64,000 nucleotides of DNA from an uncultured Prochlorococcus sp. (GTDB lineage Bacteria > Cyanobacteriota > Cyanobacteriia > PCC-6307 > Cyanobiaceae). The translations under genes and the position numbers were made by a program. Shown piece after piece: positions 9,897 to 20,094 of the stretch; the stretch's first letter is position 1; the number at the start of each line of letters is the position of its first letter. The stretch covers positions 51,456 through 115,455 of the forward strand of contig CACFBG010000003.1 of NCBI GenBank assembly GCA_902564535.1. The letters are read 5' to 3'. The notes under the pieces are model-generated. The model had not been told where the DNA came from and did not search any database. It saw nothing but the letters and a program-made list of their open reading frames with translations.

Positions 9897-11153
9897 ATGT
9901 GTAGTTTATCTGAAGAAAATCATCACAATCTTTATCCTCAAATACCATGGACATTGTTAGAAGAAATTAATGAAATTGCGAAAAAGGAAGGCTTCAATCA
10001 TTTGTTTTTAGTAGGAGGGGCGATTAGAGATAGTCTTATAAATCAACTAACTCAAAATAAAGCAATAAAAATTAAGGATATAGATTTGTTATTAGAAGGT
10101 TCTGCAACTAAATTAGCAGAAAAGATTTTTTCTAAATTCGGCAAAGAAAGAGTTTCTTCACTTAAAAATCATCAATCATTTAATACTGTAGATATAGTGA
10201 TTGATGACATATTAATTGATATAGCAAGTGCAAGAACTGAAATTTATCCTGTACCAGCAGAAAACCCAATTGTAAGTTTAACAAATATAGAGCATGATTT
10301 ATCAAGAAGAGATTTCACCATTAATGCTATTGCAATGAATATTTCCAGTGGGGAACTTATTGATTTGCATAATGGAAAGGATTCTATTTATAAACATAAT
10401 CTAGATTTTATTCATTCGAAAAGTGTTAAAGAGGATCCAACAAGAATAATTCGTGGTGCACGTTATGCTGCTAAACTTAACTTTAGCTTAAGTTTAAATA
10501 GCATCAATCAAATAAAAGAAACTATAGAGAATTGGCCATGGCAATGGTCTCCGGAAATGAATTCATCTGATGCTCCAGCGGGATTGTCTACTAGGCTAAA
10601 ATTTGAAATAGAACGCTTACTTCAACAAGAGACATGGGTTGATGCAATAAATTTATTACAAGACTGGGGCGCATTAAAATTATTAGATGATAAAATTCAA
10701 GATGACTATTCTTGGGAAAAAAGAATAAATTTAGCAATCAAACTTGAACTTGAGCCATTAATAGGACTTATAGCTATTTCAGAAAATTCTTATAACCTAG
10801 CTAAAAGACTAGGGATCGCAGAAAAACAAAAACAATCGTTATATCAAACGGCTAAATTCGATGACTGGATCAAGAGATTAATGTCTGATAATAATGCTAA
10901 AGGATGGGAACCTTCGCAATGGAGTGAAGCAATTGAGTCAAACAATTGGACCGCTGAAGTTATTGCAATTTCAATATGCAAACAAATAGACAATTGGGAA
11001 CCATTATTTAAATGGCTGACCAAATGGAGGCATATCAAATCACCCATATCAGCTAAAGAACTTATAGAAAAAGGCTGGGAAACTGGCCCAAGTCTTGGCG
11101 AAGAACTTGCAAGACTTCGCGCTATAAATATCAACAAGAGTGAAAAGATCTAA
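9897..11153 (+). CDS. cca: tRNA nucleotidyltransferase / poly(A) polymerase family (CCA-adding type)
   Basis: A 418-residue class II nucleotidyltransferase. The head domain carries LFLVGGAIRDSLI, the catalytic aspartates in IKDIDLLLEGSA, RRDFTINAIAMNI, and the ATP/CTP-selecting region KEDPTRIIRGARYAAKL. The enzyme adds or repairs the CCA 3' end of tRNA; the tRNA genes visible in this window do not encode CCA, which makes such an enzyme necessary. Cyanobacteria can split A- and CC-adding activities between two proteins, so this may be only one of them. The tail (about 270-418) is divergent. It converges with the oxidoreductase-SelD gene with 7 bp between stops. Confidence 0.85.
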   Translation: MCSLSEENHHNLYPQIPWTLLEEINEIAKKEGFNHLFLVGGAIRDSLINQLTQNKAIKIKDIDLLLEGSATKLAEKIFSKFGKERVSSLKNHQSFNTVDIVIDDILIDIASARTEIYPVPAENPIVSLTNIEHDLSRRDFTINAIAMNISSGELIDLHNGKDSIYKHNLDFIHSKSVKEDPTRIIRGARYAAKLNFSLSLNSINQIKETIENWPWQWSPEMNSSDAPAGLSTRLKFEIERLLQQETWVDAINLLQDWGALKLLDDKIQDDYSWEKRINLAIKLELEPLIGLIAISENSYNLAKRLGIAEKQKQSLYQTAKFDDWIKRLMSDNNAKGWEPSQWSEAIESNNWTAEVIAISICKQIDNWEPLFKWLTKWRHIKSPISAKELIEKGWETGPSLGEELARLRAININKSEKI

Positions 11154-11160
11154 AACTTTT

Positions 11161-13341
11161 TCATATGACTTTTCCTATTTGTTGCCAAGGTCCGGCATTA
11201 ATTAACTCATAAGCTGTCTCCCTGGGGCAAGAGATAAGTAATGGGCCACAAGTCTGCGGGTCAAAAATTAATTCTAAAATATTTTGATATTCTTTACTGT
11301 TCATATTAAGTCTATTAAAAATTAATTTAATACTTGATTGATTATTGTTCGAGAGGAATAAGTCAAAAGAATCACGGTTAGAAGGTGAAAATGAGCTCGA
11401 GAAACCTTTATCAATTAGGTCTATAGCTCCAGTTATTGCTGGAATCGAATCTGCATATAACTCTATTCTAAGAGAAGGCAATTTAGACTGATTTCTAATC
11501 CAATTAGCAGAGTCAAGCATTTCAGTAAGATGTCCTAATAATCCAAAACCGGTTATATCAGTACACGCATTAATAGATAAATAATTCAATGATTTTTGCG
11601 AAGGTTCCAAGAAAGAGTCAAGAAGATAATGTTGACTTTTACTAAGCACTGATAATAGATTATCAATATCTTTGGGATTAGCTTCACCAAGCATAGCGGC
11701 AGCAAAAATAACTCCACTACCTATTCCTCGACTTATCAATAAAAGGTCATCAGGTTGCATACCACTTATCGACCAAGGCCTTTTTTGATTTCTTACTATC
11801 CCATTAACACTTAAGGACAGCTGAAGACCTAAAGCAAATTGATTTGAATTAGGTTGAAGATCTCTTGCCTCCATTGAGTGACCTCCAATCAAATTTGCCC
11901 CCTGTGGTTCCAATACTGATTGGACACCCAAAATGCTTTGCTTCAATACTTCTTGCTGGAAAGTAGAAGGCATTTCCGGAATACTAATTACTAATTGAGC
12001 AGAAAGCACTGAACCTCCACGCGCCCAAATATCAGAACAAGCGTGCAATGCCGTTAAACGTCCATTCAACCAAGGGTCACTTATTATCGCAGGAAATCCA
12101 TCAACACTTTGAACATAACAATCTTCATTAGACATTCCTTCAATAAAAGATGCATTCTCAGGATGTGTAGCTAAATCAATTAAATTTGTTTTCTTTAAAA
12201 CATTTCTTAATTCTTTAGCAGGTAATTTTGCAGCACAACCTCTACATGACATTTGCTCTTTAGATTTATATTCTGACATATTTCTCTTCATCCTTTTTTG
12301 GAACATATTGATAAAATTTCTATCAATATATTCTTTATACATGCCTATCAAAAAGTTGGGTCCAACAAAAAATCGTCCCCAATAAGCCCATGCTACAAAT
12401 TTATTTGAATATATATTTGCACCAAGTAATTGCAATGCCCTTTTCTGAGGGCTCCAACGTCGAAGTTTTAGACCCTTAATAGACCTCTCAAGATTGATAG
12501 CCAATGGAGTGGCTGCTCTTACGGCCCATACTCCTGAAGGCGGCCTAAAGTTGTTTTGAATTACTCCACAATCTCCAACTGCAAAAATGCTTGGATTATT
12601 AATTACTTGCAAAGTATTAGAAGTTAAAACTCTCCCTGAGGAATCGACTGGTAATTGACTATTTTTTAACCACTTAGGGGCACTGTTCCCTGTACACAAA
12701 ATGCAAGGACCTTGTACTTCTTTAGAAGTTAATTCAATTTGAATTCCTGCAATTCGAAGTGAATTTTTCAACCCAATATCCAACTTTTTATTATTGACTA
12801 GCAATTGAATTAGTCTATCTGGCCAACGATGTCTTAAAGCAAATGCAATTTCCACAGCAGTAAATCCAGAACCAATAACAGTTATTCTTTCTGAATTTTT
12901 ATTAAACTTAGAATCTAATTTTTGTAGATACTTAAGCGCTGAATTTATTGGCCTTATGGGAACGACTGAATCTCTAGAGATAATATCCACTTTATTAACG
13001 ATAGTTTCTGATCCAACATCAAAACTAATCTTGTCAAAATACAATGAAGGTCGGTCATCTAATTGCAATAAATTATCATTTAAGTCAACTCCAATAATCT
13101 CACCTCTCACAAAAGAAATTCCAGCTTTAGAGGCTAAATAATCCAAATTAATTAAGCAATCATCTAATTTATATTTGCCAGCAATTAACCCTGGAAGCAT
13201 TCCTGAGTAAAGAGTAAAGCTTTCTCGATTAACAAGTGTAGTTAAACATTTTGGTTTCAGCCAAGGCTTCATAGCCCAGCGCAATAAAACAAGAGCATGT
13301 GTATGACCACCTCCGGCTAGAATAAGATGTTCATCAGACAT
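11161..13341 (-). CDS. selD: Fusion of NADH-dehydrogenase-like FAD oxidoreductase with selenophosphate synthetase (SelD)
   Basis: A 726-residue two-domain protein. Residues 1 to about 350 form a pyridine-nucleotide-disulfide oxidoreductase: FAD-binding LILAGGGHTHALVLLRW at the N-terminus, a second dinucleotide fold ITVIGSGFTAVEIAFALR near 153, and the C-terminal FAD contact IFAVGDCG near 252. Residues about 362-726 are SelD: the catalytic segment MSCRGCAAKLP gives Cys369 and Lys372, spaced as in E. coli Cys17/Lys20, followed by IISDPWLNGRLTALHACSD and the SelD tail LIFDPQTCGPLLISC. SelD makes selenophosphate from selenide and ATP. This architecture is known in cyanobacteria. The oxidoreductase may supply reduced selenium species, which is inference. 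No selenocysteine or SelU gene is visible here. Confidence 0.9.
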   Translation of the reverse strand: MSDEHLILAGGGHTHALVLLRWAMKPWLKPKCLTTLVNRESFTLYSGMLPGLIAGKYKLDDCLINLDYLASKAGISFVRGEIIGVDLNDNLLQLDDRPSLYFDKISFDVGSETIVNKVDIISRDSVVPIRPINSALKYLQKLDSKFNKNSERITVIGSGFTAVEIAFALRHRWPDRLIQLLVNNKKLDIGLKNSLRIAGIQIELTSKEVQGPCILCTGNSAPKWLKNSQLPVDSSGRVLTSNTLQVINNPSIFAVGDCGVIQNNFRPPSGVWAVRAATPLAINLERSIKGLKLRRWSPQKRALQLLGANIYSNKFVAWAYWGRFFVGPNFLIGMYKEYIDRNFINMFQKRMKRNMSEYKSKEQMSCRGCAAKLPAKELRNVLKKTNLIDLATHPENASFIEGMSNEDCYVQSVDGFPAIISDPWLNGRLTALHACSDIWARGGSVLSAQLVISIPEMPSTFQQEVLKQSILGVQSVLEPQGANLIGGHSMEARDLQPNSNQFALGLQLSLSVNGIVRNQKRPWSISGMQPDDLLLISRGIGSGVIFAAAMLGEANPKDIDNLLSVLSKSQHYLLDSFLEPSQKSLNYLSINACTDITGFGLLGHLTEMLDSANWIRNQSKLPSLRIELYADSIPAITGAIDLIDKGFSSSFSPSNRDSFDLFLSNNNQSSIKLIFNRLNMNSKEYQNILELIFDPQTCGPLLISCPRETAYELINAGPWQQIGKVI

Positions 13342-13455
13342 TTTTTAACAAATTTATGTTGAATAATTAACTGATTGAATTAGACTAAAAGTGACTTTAA
13401 TTAATAATTATAAGTCAGGAAGTCATCAAATAAAATCCTAAAGTAAATTCATTAA

Positions 13456-14823
13456 CTAACGTCCAGCAACTTTTAAAATCGTTTTAATTGTACGGAAAAG
13501 TATCAAAAGATCCAACCATGTACTGAAATATTTTAAATAATACAAATCATAAGAAAGTTTGAGCTCTGAATCTTCAATGCTTGCTGCATATGGAGAGCAT
13601 ACTTGAGCCCAACCACTCAATCCAGGACGCATCCAATGCCTTTTGCGATAGTGAGGAATACTCTCCTCAAGCTCTAATTCCAGCTCTGGTCGTTCAGGCC
13701 TCGGTCCTATTAAACTCATTTCTCCAATAACGACGTTCACAAGCTGCGGCAACTCATCAAGTCTTGATCTTCTTAACCATCTACCTACTCTTGTAATTCT
13801 GTTATCACCTGGCAATGTCCATGAGACTGGAGCTGATGAAGCATCCACTTTCATGGTGCGCAATTTCCAAACCTTGAAAGGCTGTCCCAACCATCCACTT
13901 CTTTCTTGAACATAAAAAACAGGTCCTCTATCCTCAATCCAAATTAATAAAGATGCAAATATGATTAATGGAGAAGTCAATGCCAAAAGACATAAGGAAA
14001 GCAAAACATCAGCAACTCTTTTGAGCTGTCTTTGAAAACTAAATAAACCATTCCAAGGAATACCAGAATAACTAAGCCAAAATTCTGGCAACAAAGTAGG
14101 TGGAATTCTCTCTAATTGCCTTTCAGCCAATGCCAAGGGGGTTGTCAAATCAACTTGCCGAGGGTCTCTCTGTTCAAGTTCTTCCAAGAATTCGCGATAC
14201 TTTGGATGTTGACGAACACTTTGAGATAAGGCTAGAACAACTGGACTTGGATGGGATAAGGCCTCCTCTGCAGATAACCATTTCGGCATAATGCGTTTAG
14301 GTGTTTTTCGCCAAGCTTGCAGCGCTTTTAAAGCTTCATCTTCAGGAGCAACCAAGACAAACCTTGGTTCATCTAGTTGCAAAGCTTTTCTTCTTAATCC
14401 AACTCTAATAATTAAAGACCAAAGAATAGTTGGGATAAGCCAAGATATTTGGCTACTTCGATAAACCAGCCAAATATCTAAAGAAGGATTTATAACCCAT
14501 CTTAAAATCGCCACAAACATTACTGTTGAAATAAAACTCAGACCTAATCGTTGAATCAGTGTCCACCTTGACAACCTTGACCAACCAAGAACTGTATAAG
14601 TACCTAATAACCATCCAAATAATAAATAAGCCGTGATAGTTATACAAATCCACAAAAACTGTCCATTAAGCGGTTGAGACCATAAGCTTGCTATCCCCAA
14701 GAGCAATAAAATCATCCCAACAAGGTCTAATAATGCACAAAGCAGAAGATCCCCTCTAGGATTGCGCCACGAAAACTGCTTAAAGCTGGGAAACAAATCT
14801 AATTTTTTTGAAGTCTTAACCAT
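13456..14823 (-). CDS. Undecaprenyl-phosphate sugar phosphotransferase (WcaJ/WbaP-like)
   Basis: A 455-residue polyprenyl glycosylphosphotransferase. Several membrane helices in the first 150 residues (for example LLCALLDLVGMILLLLGIASL) precede a soluble nucleotide-binding-like region. The catalytic C-terminal domain starts around 265 with RVADVLLSLCLLALTSPLI, then VQERSGWLGQPFKVWKLRTM, RRSRLDELPQLVNVVIGEMS, LIGPRPERPELE and RPGLSGWAQV, all family hallmarks. It transfers a sugar-1-phosphate to undecaprenyl phosphate and so starts assembly of a capsule or O-antigen unit. It lies 26 bp downstream of galE on the same strand, which fits a sugar-nucleotide plus initiation operon. The donor (glucose or galactose) is not certain. 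Confidence 0.92.
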   Translation of the reverse strand: MVKTSKKLDLFPSFKQFSWRNPRGDLLLCALLDLVGMILLLLGIASLWSQPLNGQFLWICITITAYLLFGWLLGTYTVLGWSRLSRWTLIQRLGLSFISTVMFVAILRWVINPSLDIWLVYRSSQISWLIPTILWSLIIRVGLRRKALQLDEPRFVLVAPEDEALKALQAWRKTPKRIMPKWLSAEEALSHPSPVVLALSQSVRQHPKYREFLEELEQRDPRQVDLTTPLALAERQLERIPPTLLPEFWLSYSGIPWNGLFSFQRQLKRVADVLLSLCLLALTSPLIIFASLLIWIEDRGPVFYVQERSGWLGQPFKVWKLRTMKVDASSAPVSWTLPGDNRITRVGRWLRRSRLDELPQLVNVVIGEMSLIGPRPERPELELELEESIPHYRKRHWMRPGLSGWAQVCSPYAASIEDSELKLSYDLYYLKYFSTWLDLLILFRTIKTILKVAGR

Positions 14824-14849
14824 TAAAATTTAATCTAATAACAAATCAT

Positions 14850-15896
14850 TTATTTATTAGTTTTATACCCAAAAGGATTTATTTTTTGCCAATTCCAAGA
14901 GTCATAGGACATATCCATCAAGTTTCTCTTTGTTTCCCATCCCAAAAGTTCTTTAGCCAGTCTTGCGTCTGCTATAGAACAGGCAACATCTCCTAATCTT
15001 CTGCCAACAAAATTGCAAGGACATTTTTTTCCTGACACTGTCTCAAAAGCATTTACCACTTCCAAAACAGAATGTCCTTTTCCACTCCCTAAGTTCACAA
15101 CGAAAGATTGTGGCTCTTGATCAATCAAAACTTCCAAAGCAGCTCTATGGCCTTCAACAAGATCCATCACATGAATGTAATCACGAATTGCGCTCCCATC
15201 AGGAGTAGGCCAATTTGCACCAAAAACCTCTAATTGGCTTCTTCGTCCTACACCAATTTGACTAATTAAAGGAAATAAATTATTTGGGACCCCATTAGGA
15301 TCTTCTCCTAAAAATCCACTAGGATGTGCTCCAACTGGGTTGAAATATCTTAAAGAAGCTATTCGCCAACCAGGCTCACTTTTTGCTAAATCAAATAATA
15401 TATTTTCTACTGCTGCTTTTGTGCTGCCATAAGGATTAATTGGCTCAATGGGCGCACTTTCACTAATTGGAATCTCCTTGGGATATCCATAAACCGTAGC
15501 GCTACTACTAAAAACTATTGTGCGACAATTATTCCTCTTCATAGCTTCTAGCAAACAAAGAGTACCTCCTACGTTCACTTCCCAGTATTTAAGAGGAATT
15601 TCAATGGATTCCCCTACAGCTTTCAAGCCCGCAAAGTGAATAACTGCATCAATCCGTTCGTCGACTGAATTGAAGGCAGAATCTAAATCTGAAATATTGC
15701 AAATATCTCCTGACAACAATTTCAATCTCTTACTACCTTTTTCTAAAGATGCCAATTGGGTTACTCTTTTCAGAGCCTCAATAGAGCCATTGGAGTAATT
15801 ATCAATTACGACCAAGGAATATCCTGACTCCAAAAATGAAAGGCAAGCATGACTTCCAATGAACCCAGCGCCCCCTGTAATCAAAAGCTGGGCCAT
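14850..15896 (-). CDS. galE: UDP-glucose 4-epimerase
   Basis: A 348-residue short-chain dehydrogenase-type sugar epimerase. It has the NAD-binding LLITGGAGFIGSHACLSFLE at the N-terminus, the catalytic Ser/Thr in FSSSATVYGYPKEIPISE, the Tyr-x3-Lys in NPYGSTKAAVE (about 150), and RYFNPVGAHPSGFLGEDPNG and IRDYIHVMDLVEGH, all diagnostic of GalE. It interconverts UDP-glucose and UDP-galactose for surface glycans. It is upstream of the sugar phosphotransferase gene on the same strand and divergent from hisS across 57 bp. Length and motifs are ordinary. Confidence 0.95.
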   Translation of the reverse strand: MAQLLITGGAGFIGSHACLSFLESGYSLVVIDNYSNGSIEALKRVTQLASLEKGSKRLKLLSGDICNISDLDSAFNSVDERIDAVIHFAGLKAVGESIEIPLKYWEVNVGGTLCLLEAMKRNNCRTIVFSSSATVYGYPKEIPISESAPIEPINPYGSTKAAVENILFDLAKSEPGWRIASLRYFNPVGAHPSGFLGEDPNGVPNNLFPLISQIGVGRRSQLEVFGANWPTPDGSAIRDYIHVMDLVEGHRAALEVLIDQEPQSFVVNLGSGKGHSVLEVVNAFETVSGKKCPCNFVGRRLGDVACSIADARLAKELLGWETKRNLMDMSYDSWNWQKINPFGYKTNK

Positions 15897-15953
15897 AAAA
15901 AGTAAAATCTTTCAAAACACCACCATAAAGGTTGCTAGAGGCTATCTAACAAG

Positions 15954-17243
15954 ATGTCAAAAAATCTTGGAAATACTCACAAGAAATTGCAAGGCCTTAG
16001 AGGAATGCCTGATCTCTTGCCTAATGAAATAAATTTATGGCAAAAGATAGAAAATACAGCTCGCTTACATTTCAAACGAACCTCAATATTAGAGATCAGA
16101 ACCCCAATACTTGAAGTTACAGAACTTTTTGCCAGGGGTATAGGAGAGGCAACTGATGTAGTCGGGAAGGAAATGTACTCCTTTTTAGATAAAGGCGAAA
16201 GAAATTGCACCTTAAGGCCAGAAGGCACTGCCTCAGTTGTTAGAGCCTCTATCCAACATGGCCTAATAAATCAAGGACCTCAGAAATTATGGTATTCAGG
16301 TCCAATGTTTCGCTACGAAAGGCCTCAAAATGGACGTCAAAGACAATTTCACCAAATTGGTGTTGAATATCTTGGCTTCAATGATCCAAGAAGTGATATT
16401 GAGGCGATATCATTAGCCTGGGATTTATTAATAGATTTAGGATTAAGTGAAATAATCAAATTAGAAATCAACTCTTTGGGAGACTTAAAAGACAGGTCAA
16501 TTTACAGACAAGAATTAGTTGAATGGCTCAATAAAAGGAAGGAAAGCCTAGATGAAGATTCAAAGATTAGGCTTTCAACGAATCCTTTAAGAATTTTAGA
16601 TTCTAAAAATCCTCAAACTCGCCAACTGCTCAAAGAAGCTCCTTCTTTAATAAATAGCCTATCTGATGAAAGCCTAGAGAGATATTGTGAAGTCAAGTCA
16701 GGCTTAACTAGCTTAGGTATTCCATTCACAGAGAATGTGAATTTGGTACGAGGATTGGATTACTACAGTCATACAGCTTTTGAAATCACCACTAAGAAGC
16801 TTGGATCTCAAGCAACTATCTGCGGTGGAGGAAGATATGACGGATTAGTTGAGCAACTAGGCGGCATATCTACCCCTTCAATAGGATGGGCAATGGGAAT
16901 GGAAAGGCTGGTTTTACTGATTTCACAAGGGAAATCAGTAAATAATGACCATATTCCTAATTTCTACGTAGTGAATAGAGGTAAAATGGCAGAAACATTT
17001 GCCCAAATTGTGACCCGAAGTTTACGCTTAAAAGATCAAACTGTTGAGATTGATTTTACTAGAGCAAATTTTAGTAAGCAGCTTAAGCGAGCTGATAAAA
17101 GTGGAGCTCGATGGGCAATAATGATAGGAGAAAACGAGGCCAAAGGAGGAAAAATTATTCTCAAAGATTTACGTTTAGACCCCAAGAAAGTTTCTAAAGA
17201 GGAACTTATCGATCTTGAGACTTTGTTAATACGATTTGATTAA
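15954..17243 (+). CDS. hisS: Histidyl-tRNA synthetase
   Basis: A 429-residue class II aminoacyl-tRNA synthetase charging tRNA-His. Motif 1 lies near [21 protein letters not shown], motif 2 near [23 protein letters not shown], and the histidine-specific segments [12 protein letters not shown] and [13 protein letters not shown] are intact. Motif 3 is [13 protein letters not shown]. The C-terminal anticodon-binding domain (about 330-429) has [30 protein letters not shown]. It is flanked by surface-sugar genes but is itself a housekeeping enzyme. Start ATG at 15954; the length is normal. Confidence 0.97.
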   Translation: MSKNLGNTHKKLQGLRGMPDLLPNEINLWQKIENTARLHFKRTSILEIRTPILEVTELFARGIGEATDVVGKEMYSFLDKGERNCTLRPEGTASVVRASIQHGLINQGPQKLWYSGPMFRYERPQNGRQRQFHQIGVEYLGFNDPRSDIEAISLAWDLLIDLGLSEIIKLEINSLGDLKDRSIYRQELVEWLNKRKESLDEDSKIRLSTNPLRILDSKNPQTRQLLKEAPSLINSLSDESLERYCEVKSGLTSLGIPFTENVNLVRGLDYYSHTAFEITTKKLGSQATICGGGRYDGLVEQLGGISTPSIGWAMGMERLVLLISQGKSVNNDHIPNFYVVNRGKMAETFAQIVTRSLRLKDQTVEIDFTRANFSKQLKRADKSGARWAIMIGENEAKGGKIILKDLRLDPKKVSKEELIDLETLLIRFD

Positions 17244-17272
17244 AAGTCTTATCTTCTCAACTGGATTATTTT

Positions 17273-18730
17273 GTGATCGCTAACTCAACTGACATAAACA
17301 ACATTTGCTGCATAGGAGCAGGCTATGTAGGGGGGCCAACCATGGCAGTTATTGCAGATAGATGTCCCCACATTCAAGTGAATGTTGTAGACCTAAATGA
17401 TTCCAGGATTGCATCATGGAATCAATCAGATCTAAGCAAACTACCTATATATGAACCAGGTCTTGATGCCGTTGTCTCAAGAGCTAGAGGTAAAAATTTG
17501 CATTTTTCTACCAATGTCAACAAAGCTATTTCTATAGCAGACATGGTCTTTATTTCTGTTAATACCCCTACAAAAGCCAAAGGCCTTGGATCAGGACAAG
17601 CAAGTGACCTTAGATGGGTTGAAGCATGTGCCAGACAAGTAGCCGAAAGTGCACAAGGCCATACGATTGTTGTTGAAAAAAGTACTTTGCCTGTAAGGAC
17701 AGCAGAAACAGTTCAAGCCATTCTTAGTGCAGCTCAAAACCCTGGTGCAACAGCAGGAAGGCCTAAAACATTTGTCGTCTTATCAAATCCTGAATTTCTT
17801 GCTGAAGGAACTGCTATTAATGATCTAGAAGATCCAGATAGAATACTTATTGGAGGAGAAGATTCTGCATCCATAGAATCTCTAGCCTCTATTTATAAAA
17901 ATTGGGTCCCAGAGAATAAAATCATACGAACTAATTTATGGAGTAGTGAACTATCCAAATTAACTGCCAATGCATTTTTAGCTCAACGAATCAGCTCTAT
18001 AAACTCTGTAGCTGCTCTTTGTGAAGTCACTGGGGCAGATGTAAGAGAAGTATCTATGGCGATTGGAGCAGACTCAAGAATAGGCACTAAGTTCTTAAAT
18101 TCTGGCCCAGGTTTTGGAGGAAGTTGTTTTAAGAAAGATATTCTTAATCTTGTATATTTAGCAAACTATTTTAATCTTCCTGAAGTGGCTGATTATTGGC
18201 AACATGTAGTTACATTAAATACTTGGCAGCAACATAGAATATCTAGACTTATTGTTAAAACACTTTTTGGTACAGTAACAGGCAAAAGAATAGCTATATA
18301 TGGCTTCACATTTAAAGCAGATACAAATGACACAAGAGAAGCTCCTTCAATAAATATTGCCAAAGACTTATTGGAAGAAGGTGCTCAATTAGCGATATTT
18401 GATCCCAAAGCAAAGATTGATCAAATAGAAATAGATTTAAATTTAAAAGCAATTTCTCCTCCCATTCACAATAACCCTCGCTCGAAAGAAGCTTCTATTA
18501 AAGGAGAGGGAATTTGGTGGGCACCCAAGTCTGCAATAGAAGCTGCAAATGGTGTTGATGCGATTATTATCTTAACAGAATGGGAAGAATTTAAAAATAT
18601 AAGCTGGGAAGAAGTAGCCCCAAAGATGAGAAAACCTGCATGGGTTTTTGATTCAAGAGGGATAGTAAATCCTTCAATAATTAAATCTGCCGGATTAAAA
18701 CTTTGGAGAGTTGGGGATGGAGCTCTTTAA
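17273..18730 (+). CDS. ugd: UDP-glucose 6-dehydrogenase, eukaryote-like type
   Basis: A 485-residue NAD-dependent enzyme that oxidises UDP-glucose to UDP-glucuronate for acidic surface polysaccharides. It has the Rossmann motif NICCIGAGYVGGPTMAVIAD, then SNPEFLAEGTAINDL, the lysine-containing LSKLTANAFLAQRISSINS, the catalytic-cysteine motif GPGFGGSCFKKDILNL, and KRIAIYGFTFKADTNDTREAPS in the C-terminal domain. The GAGYVGGPTMAVIA and LPIYEPGLD wording and the length match the animal/plant-like UGDH group rather than the shorter common bacterial type. The start is GTG at 17273, 29 bp after the hisS stop. Together with galE and the sugar transferase it forms a sugar-nucleotide cluster interrupted by hisS. 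Confidence 0.95.
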   Translation: MIANSTDINNICCIGAGYVGGPTMAVIADRCPHIQVNVVDLNDSRIASWNQSDLSKLPIYEPGLDAVVSRARGKNLHFSTNVNKAISIADMVFISVNTPTKAKGLGSGQASDLRWVEACARQVAESAQGHTIVVEKSTLPVRTAETVQAILSAAQNPGATAGRPKTFVVLSNPEFLAEGTAINDLEDPDRILIGGEDSASIESLASIYKNWVPENKIIRTNLWSSELSKLTANAFLAQRISSINSVAALCEVTGADVREVSMAIGADSRIGTKFLNSGPGFGGSCFKKDILNLVYLANYFNLPEVADYWQHVVTLNTWQQHRISRLIVKTLFGTVTGKRIAIYGFTFKADTNDTREAPSINIAKDLLEEGAQLAIFDPKAKIDQIEIDLNLKAISPPIHNNPRSKEASIKGEGIWWAPKSAIEAANGVDAIIILTEWEEFKNISWEEVAPKMRKPAWVFDSRGIVNPSIIKSAGLKLWRVGDGAL

Positions 18731-18763
18731 TTAAATCTTTATTTATGAATCTAATTATAAATT

Positions 18764-19876
18764 TTATATAGATAATTTATGATCTGGATATAATTCTTTC
18801 AATCCATCTTTGCTTGGGCATGCTATCCCCCTCTCGGTTATCAAACCACTTATAAGATGAGCAGGTGTTATATCAAAAGCAGGATTAAAAGCAACTACTT
18901 TAGAAGAACATATTCCTACCTTTGAGACTACATAAGGAAATAATTTACCCTGAACATATGTAACCTCTTCTTGTGACCTTTCTTCAATCGGAATTTCTTT
19001 TAAACCTTTGCTTATGTCCCAATCAATAGTTGTGAATGGCGCTGCTACATAAAAAGGTATTTTATTATCACTAGCTGCTAAAGCCTTTAGATATGTACCA
19101 ATCTTATTACAAACATCCCCTGTCATAGTAATTCTATCTGCACCAACAAAAATGACATCTACCTTGCCTTTTTGCATAAGGTAACCTCCAGCATTATCAA
19201 CAATTAGAGTATTTGGTATCCTTTCACAAGAAAGCTCAAAAGTAGTTAGATTTGCACCTTGATTTCTAGGACGAGTTTCATTCACCCAAACATGTATATT
19301 CATTCCTAATCTATGTGCCTTATAGATAGGAGCAAGAGCAGTTCCCCAGTCACCTGTAGCTAGCCATCCTGCATTGCAGTGAGTCATTATGTTTATAGGC
19401 TCATTTTTTAATTTTGCTGGTCTATCAGAAAATATTTTCCTTATAATCTTTAGACCATGATCTCCAATACTTTTACACATATTTATTTCTTCATTCAGGA
19501 TTAATTCTGCCTCCAAACGCGCAGCATCAGCTCTTTGGTCTAAAGGAAGAGGCATAACCCTAGTTAAAACTCTTTGTATGGAAAATTTTAAATTAATTGC
19601 AGTTGGTCTAGTCGAAATCAATTCCATTGAAGCCTTCTCAAGAGACCTGTCGCTAGGGTCATCAATAAGGGCCAACATTAATCCATAAGCCCCAGTAATC
19701 CCTATCAAAGGAGCTCCTCTAACCACCATTTTACTAATAGCTTTGACAACATCTTTAAAGGTCTTTAATGATCGAATTTTTAAAGAATGTGGGAGCTTTG
19801 TTTGATCAATCACAGCAACGGATTCTCCTCCCATCTCTAGCCATATAGATCTCCAGTGCTTCCCTTGTATATTCAT
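18764..19876 (-). CDS. mtnA: Methylthioribose-1-phosphate isomerase
   Basis: A 370-residue member of the eIF2B-like aldose-ketose isomerase family. Diagnostic segments are KMVVRGAPLIGITGAYGLML, THCNAGWLATGDWGTALAPI with the catalytic cysteine, NETRPRNQGANLTTFEL and KVDVIFVGADRITMTGDVCN with the catalytic aspartate. The enzyme isomerises 5-methylthioribose-1-phosphate to methylthioribulose-1-phosphate in methionine salvage, using the product of the neighbouring divergent mtnP. The 218-bp gap between the two starts probably contains both promoters. The start is ATG at 19874-19876. It converges with ugd; no clear hairpin terminator is visible in the 33 bp between them. Confidence 0.93.
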   Translation of the reverse strand: MNIQGKHWRSIWLEMGGESVAVIDQTKLPHSLKIRSLKTFKDVVKAISKMVVRGAPLIGITGAYGLMLALIDDPSDRSLEKASMELISTRPTAINLKFSIQRVLTRVMPLPLDQRADAARLEAELILNEEINMCKSIGDHGLKIIRKIFSDRPAKLKNEPINIMTHCNAGWLATGDWGTALAPIYKAHRLGMNIHVWVNETRPRNQGANLTTFELSCERIPNTLIVDNAGGYLMQKGKVDVIFVGADRITMTGDVCNKIGTYLKALAASDNKIPFYVAAPFTTIDWDISKGLKEIPIEERSQEEVTYVQGKLFPYVVSKVGICSSKVVAFNPAFDITPAHLISGLITERGIACPSKDGLKELYPDHKLSI

Positions 19877-20094
19877 ACTGATCCCTAAGCATTATTTATG
19901 AGCCTACTAAGATACAAATAATTTATAATGAATGGATATTAATATTTTAACAAAAAAGTATCTTATTAAATAATTTATTTTCATACAATCAATTCATAAT
20001 TGAAAGAATATGAGCCTTATAGAATCTTCCAAAAGATAGAGTAAAGCAACCGATTTTTTTTGGAATATAATGTTATCAATCGAATTTAAAATAA

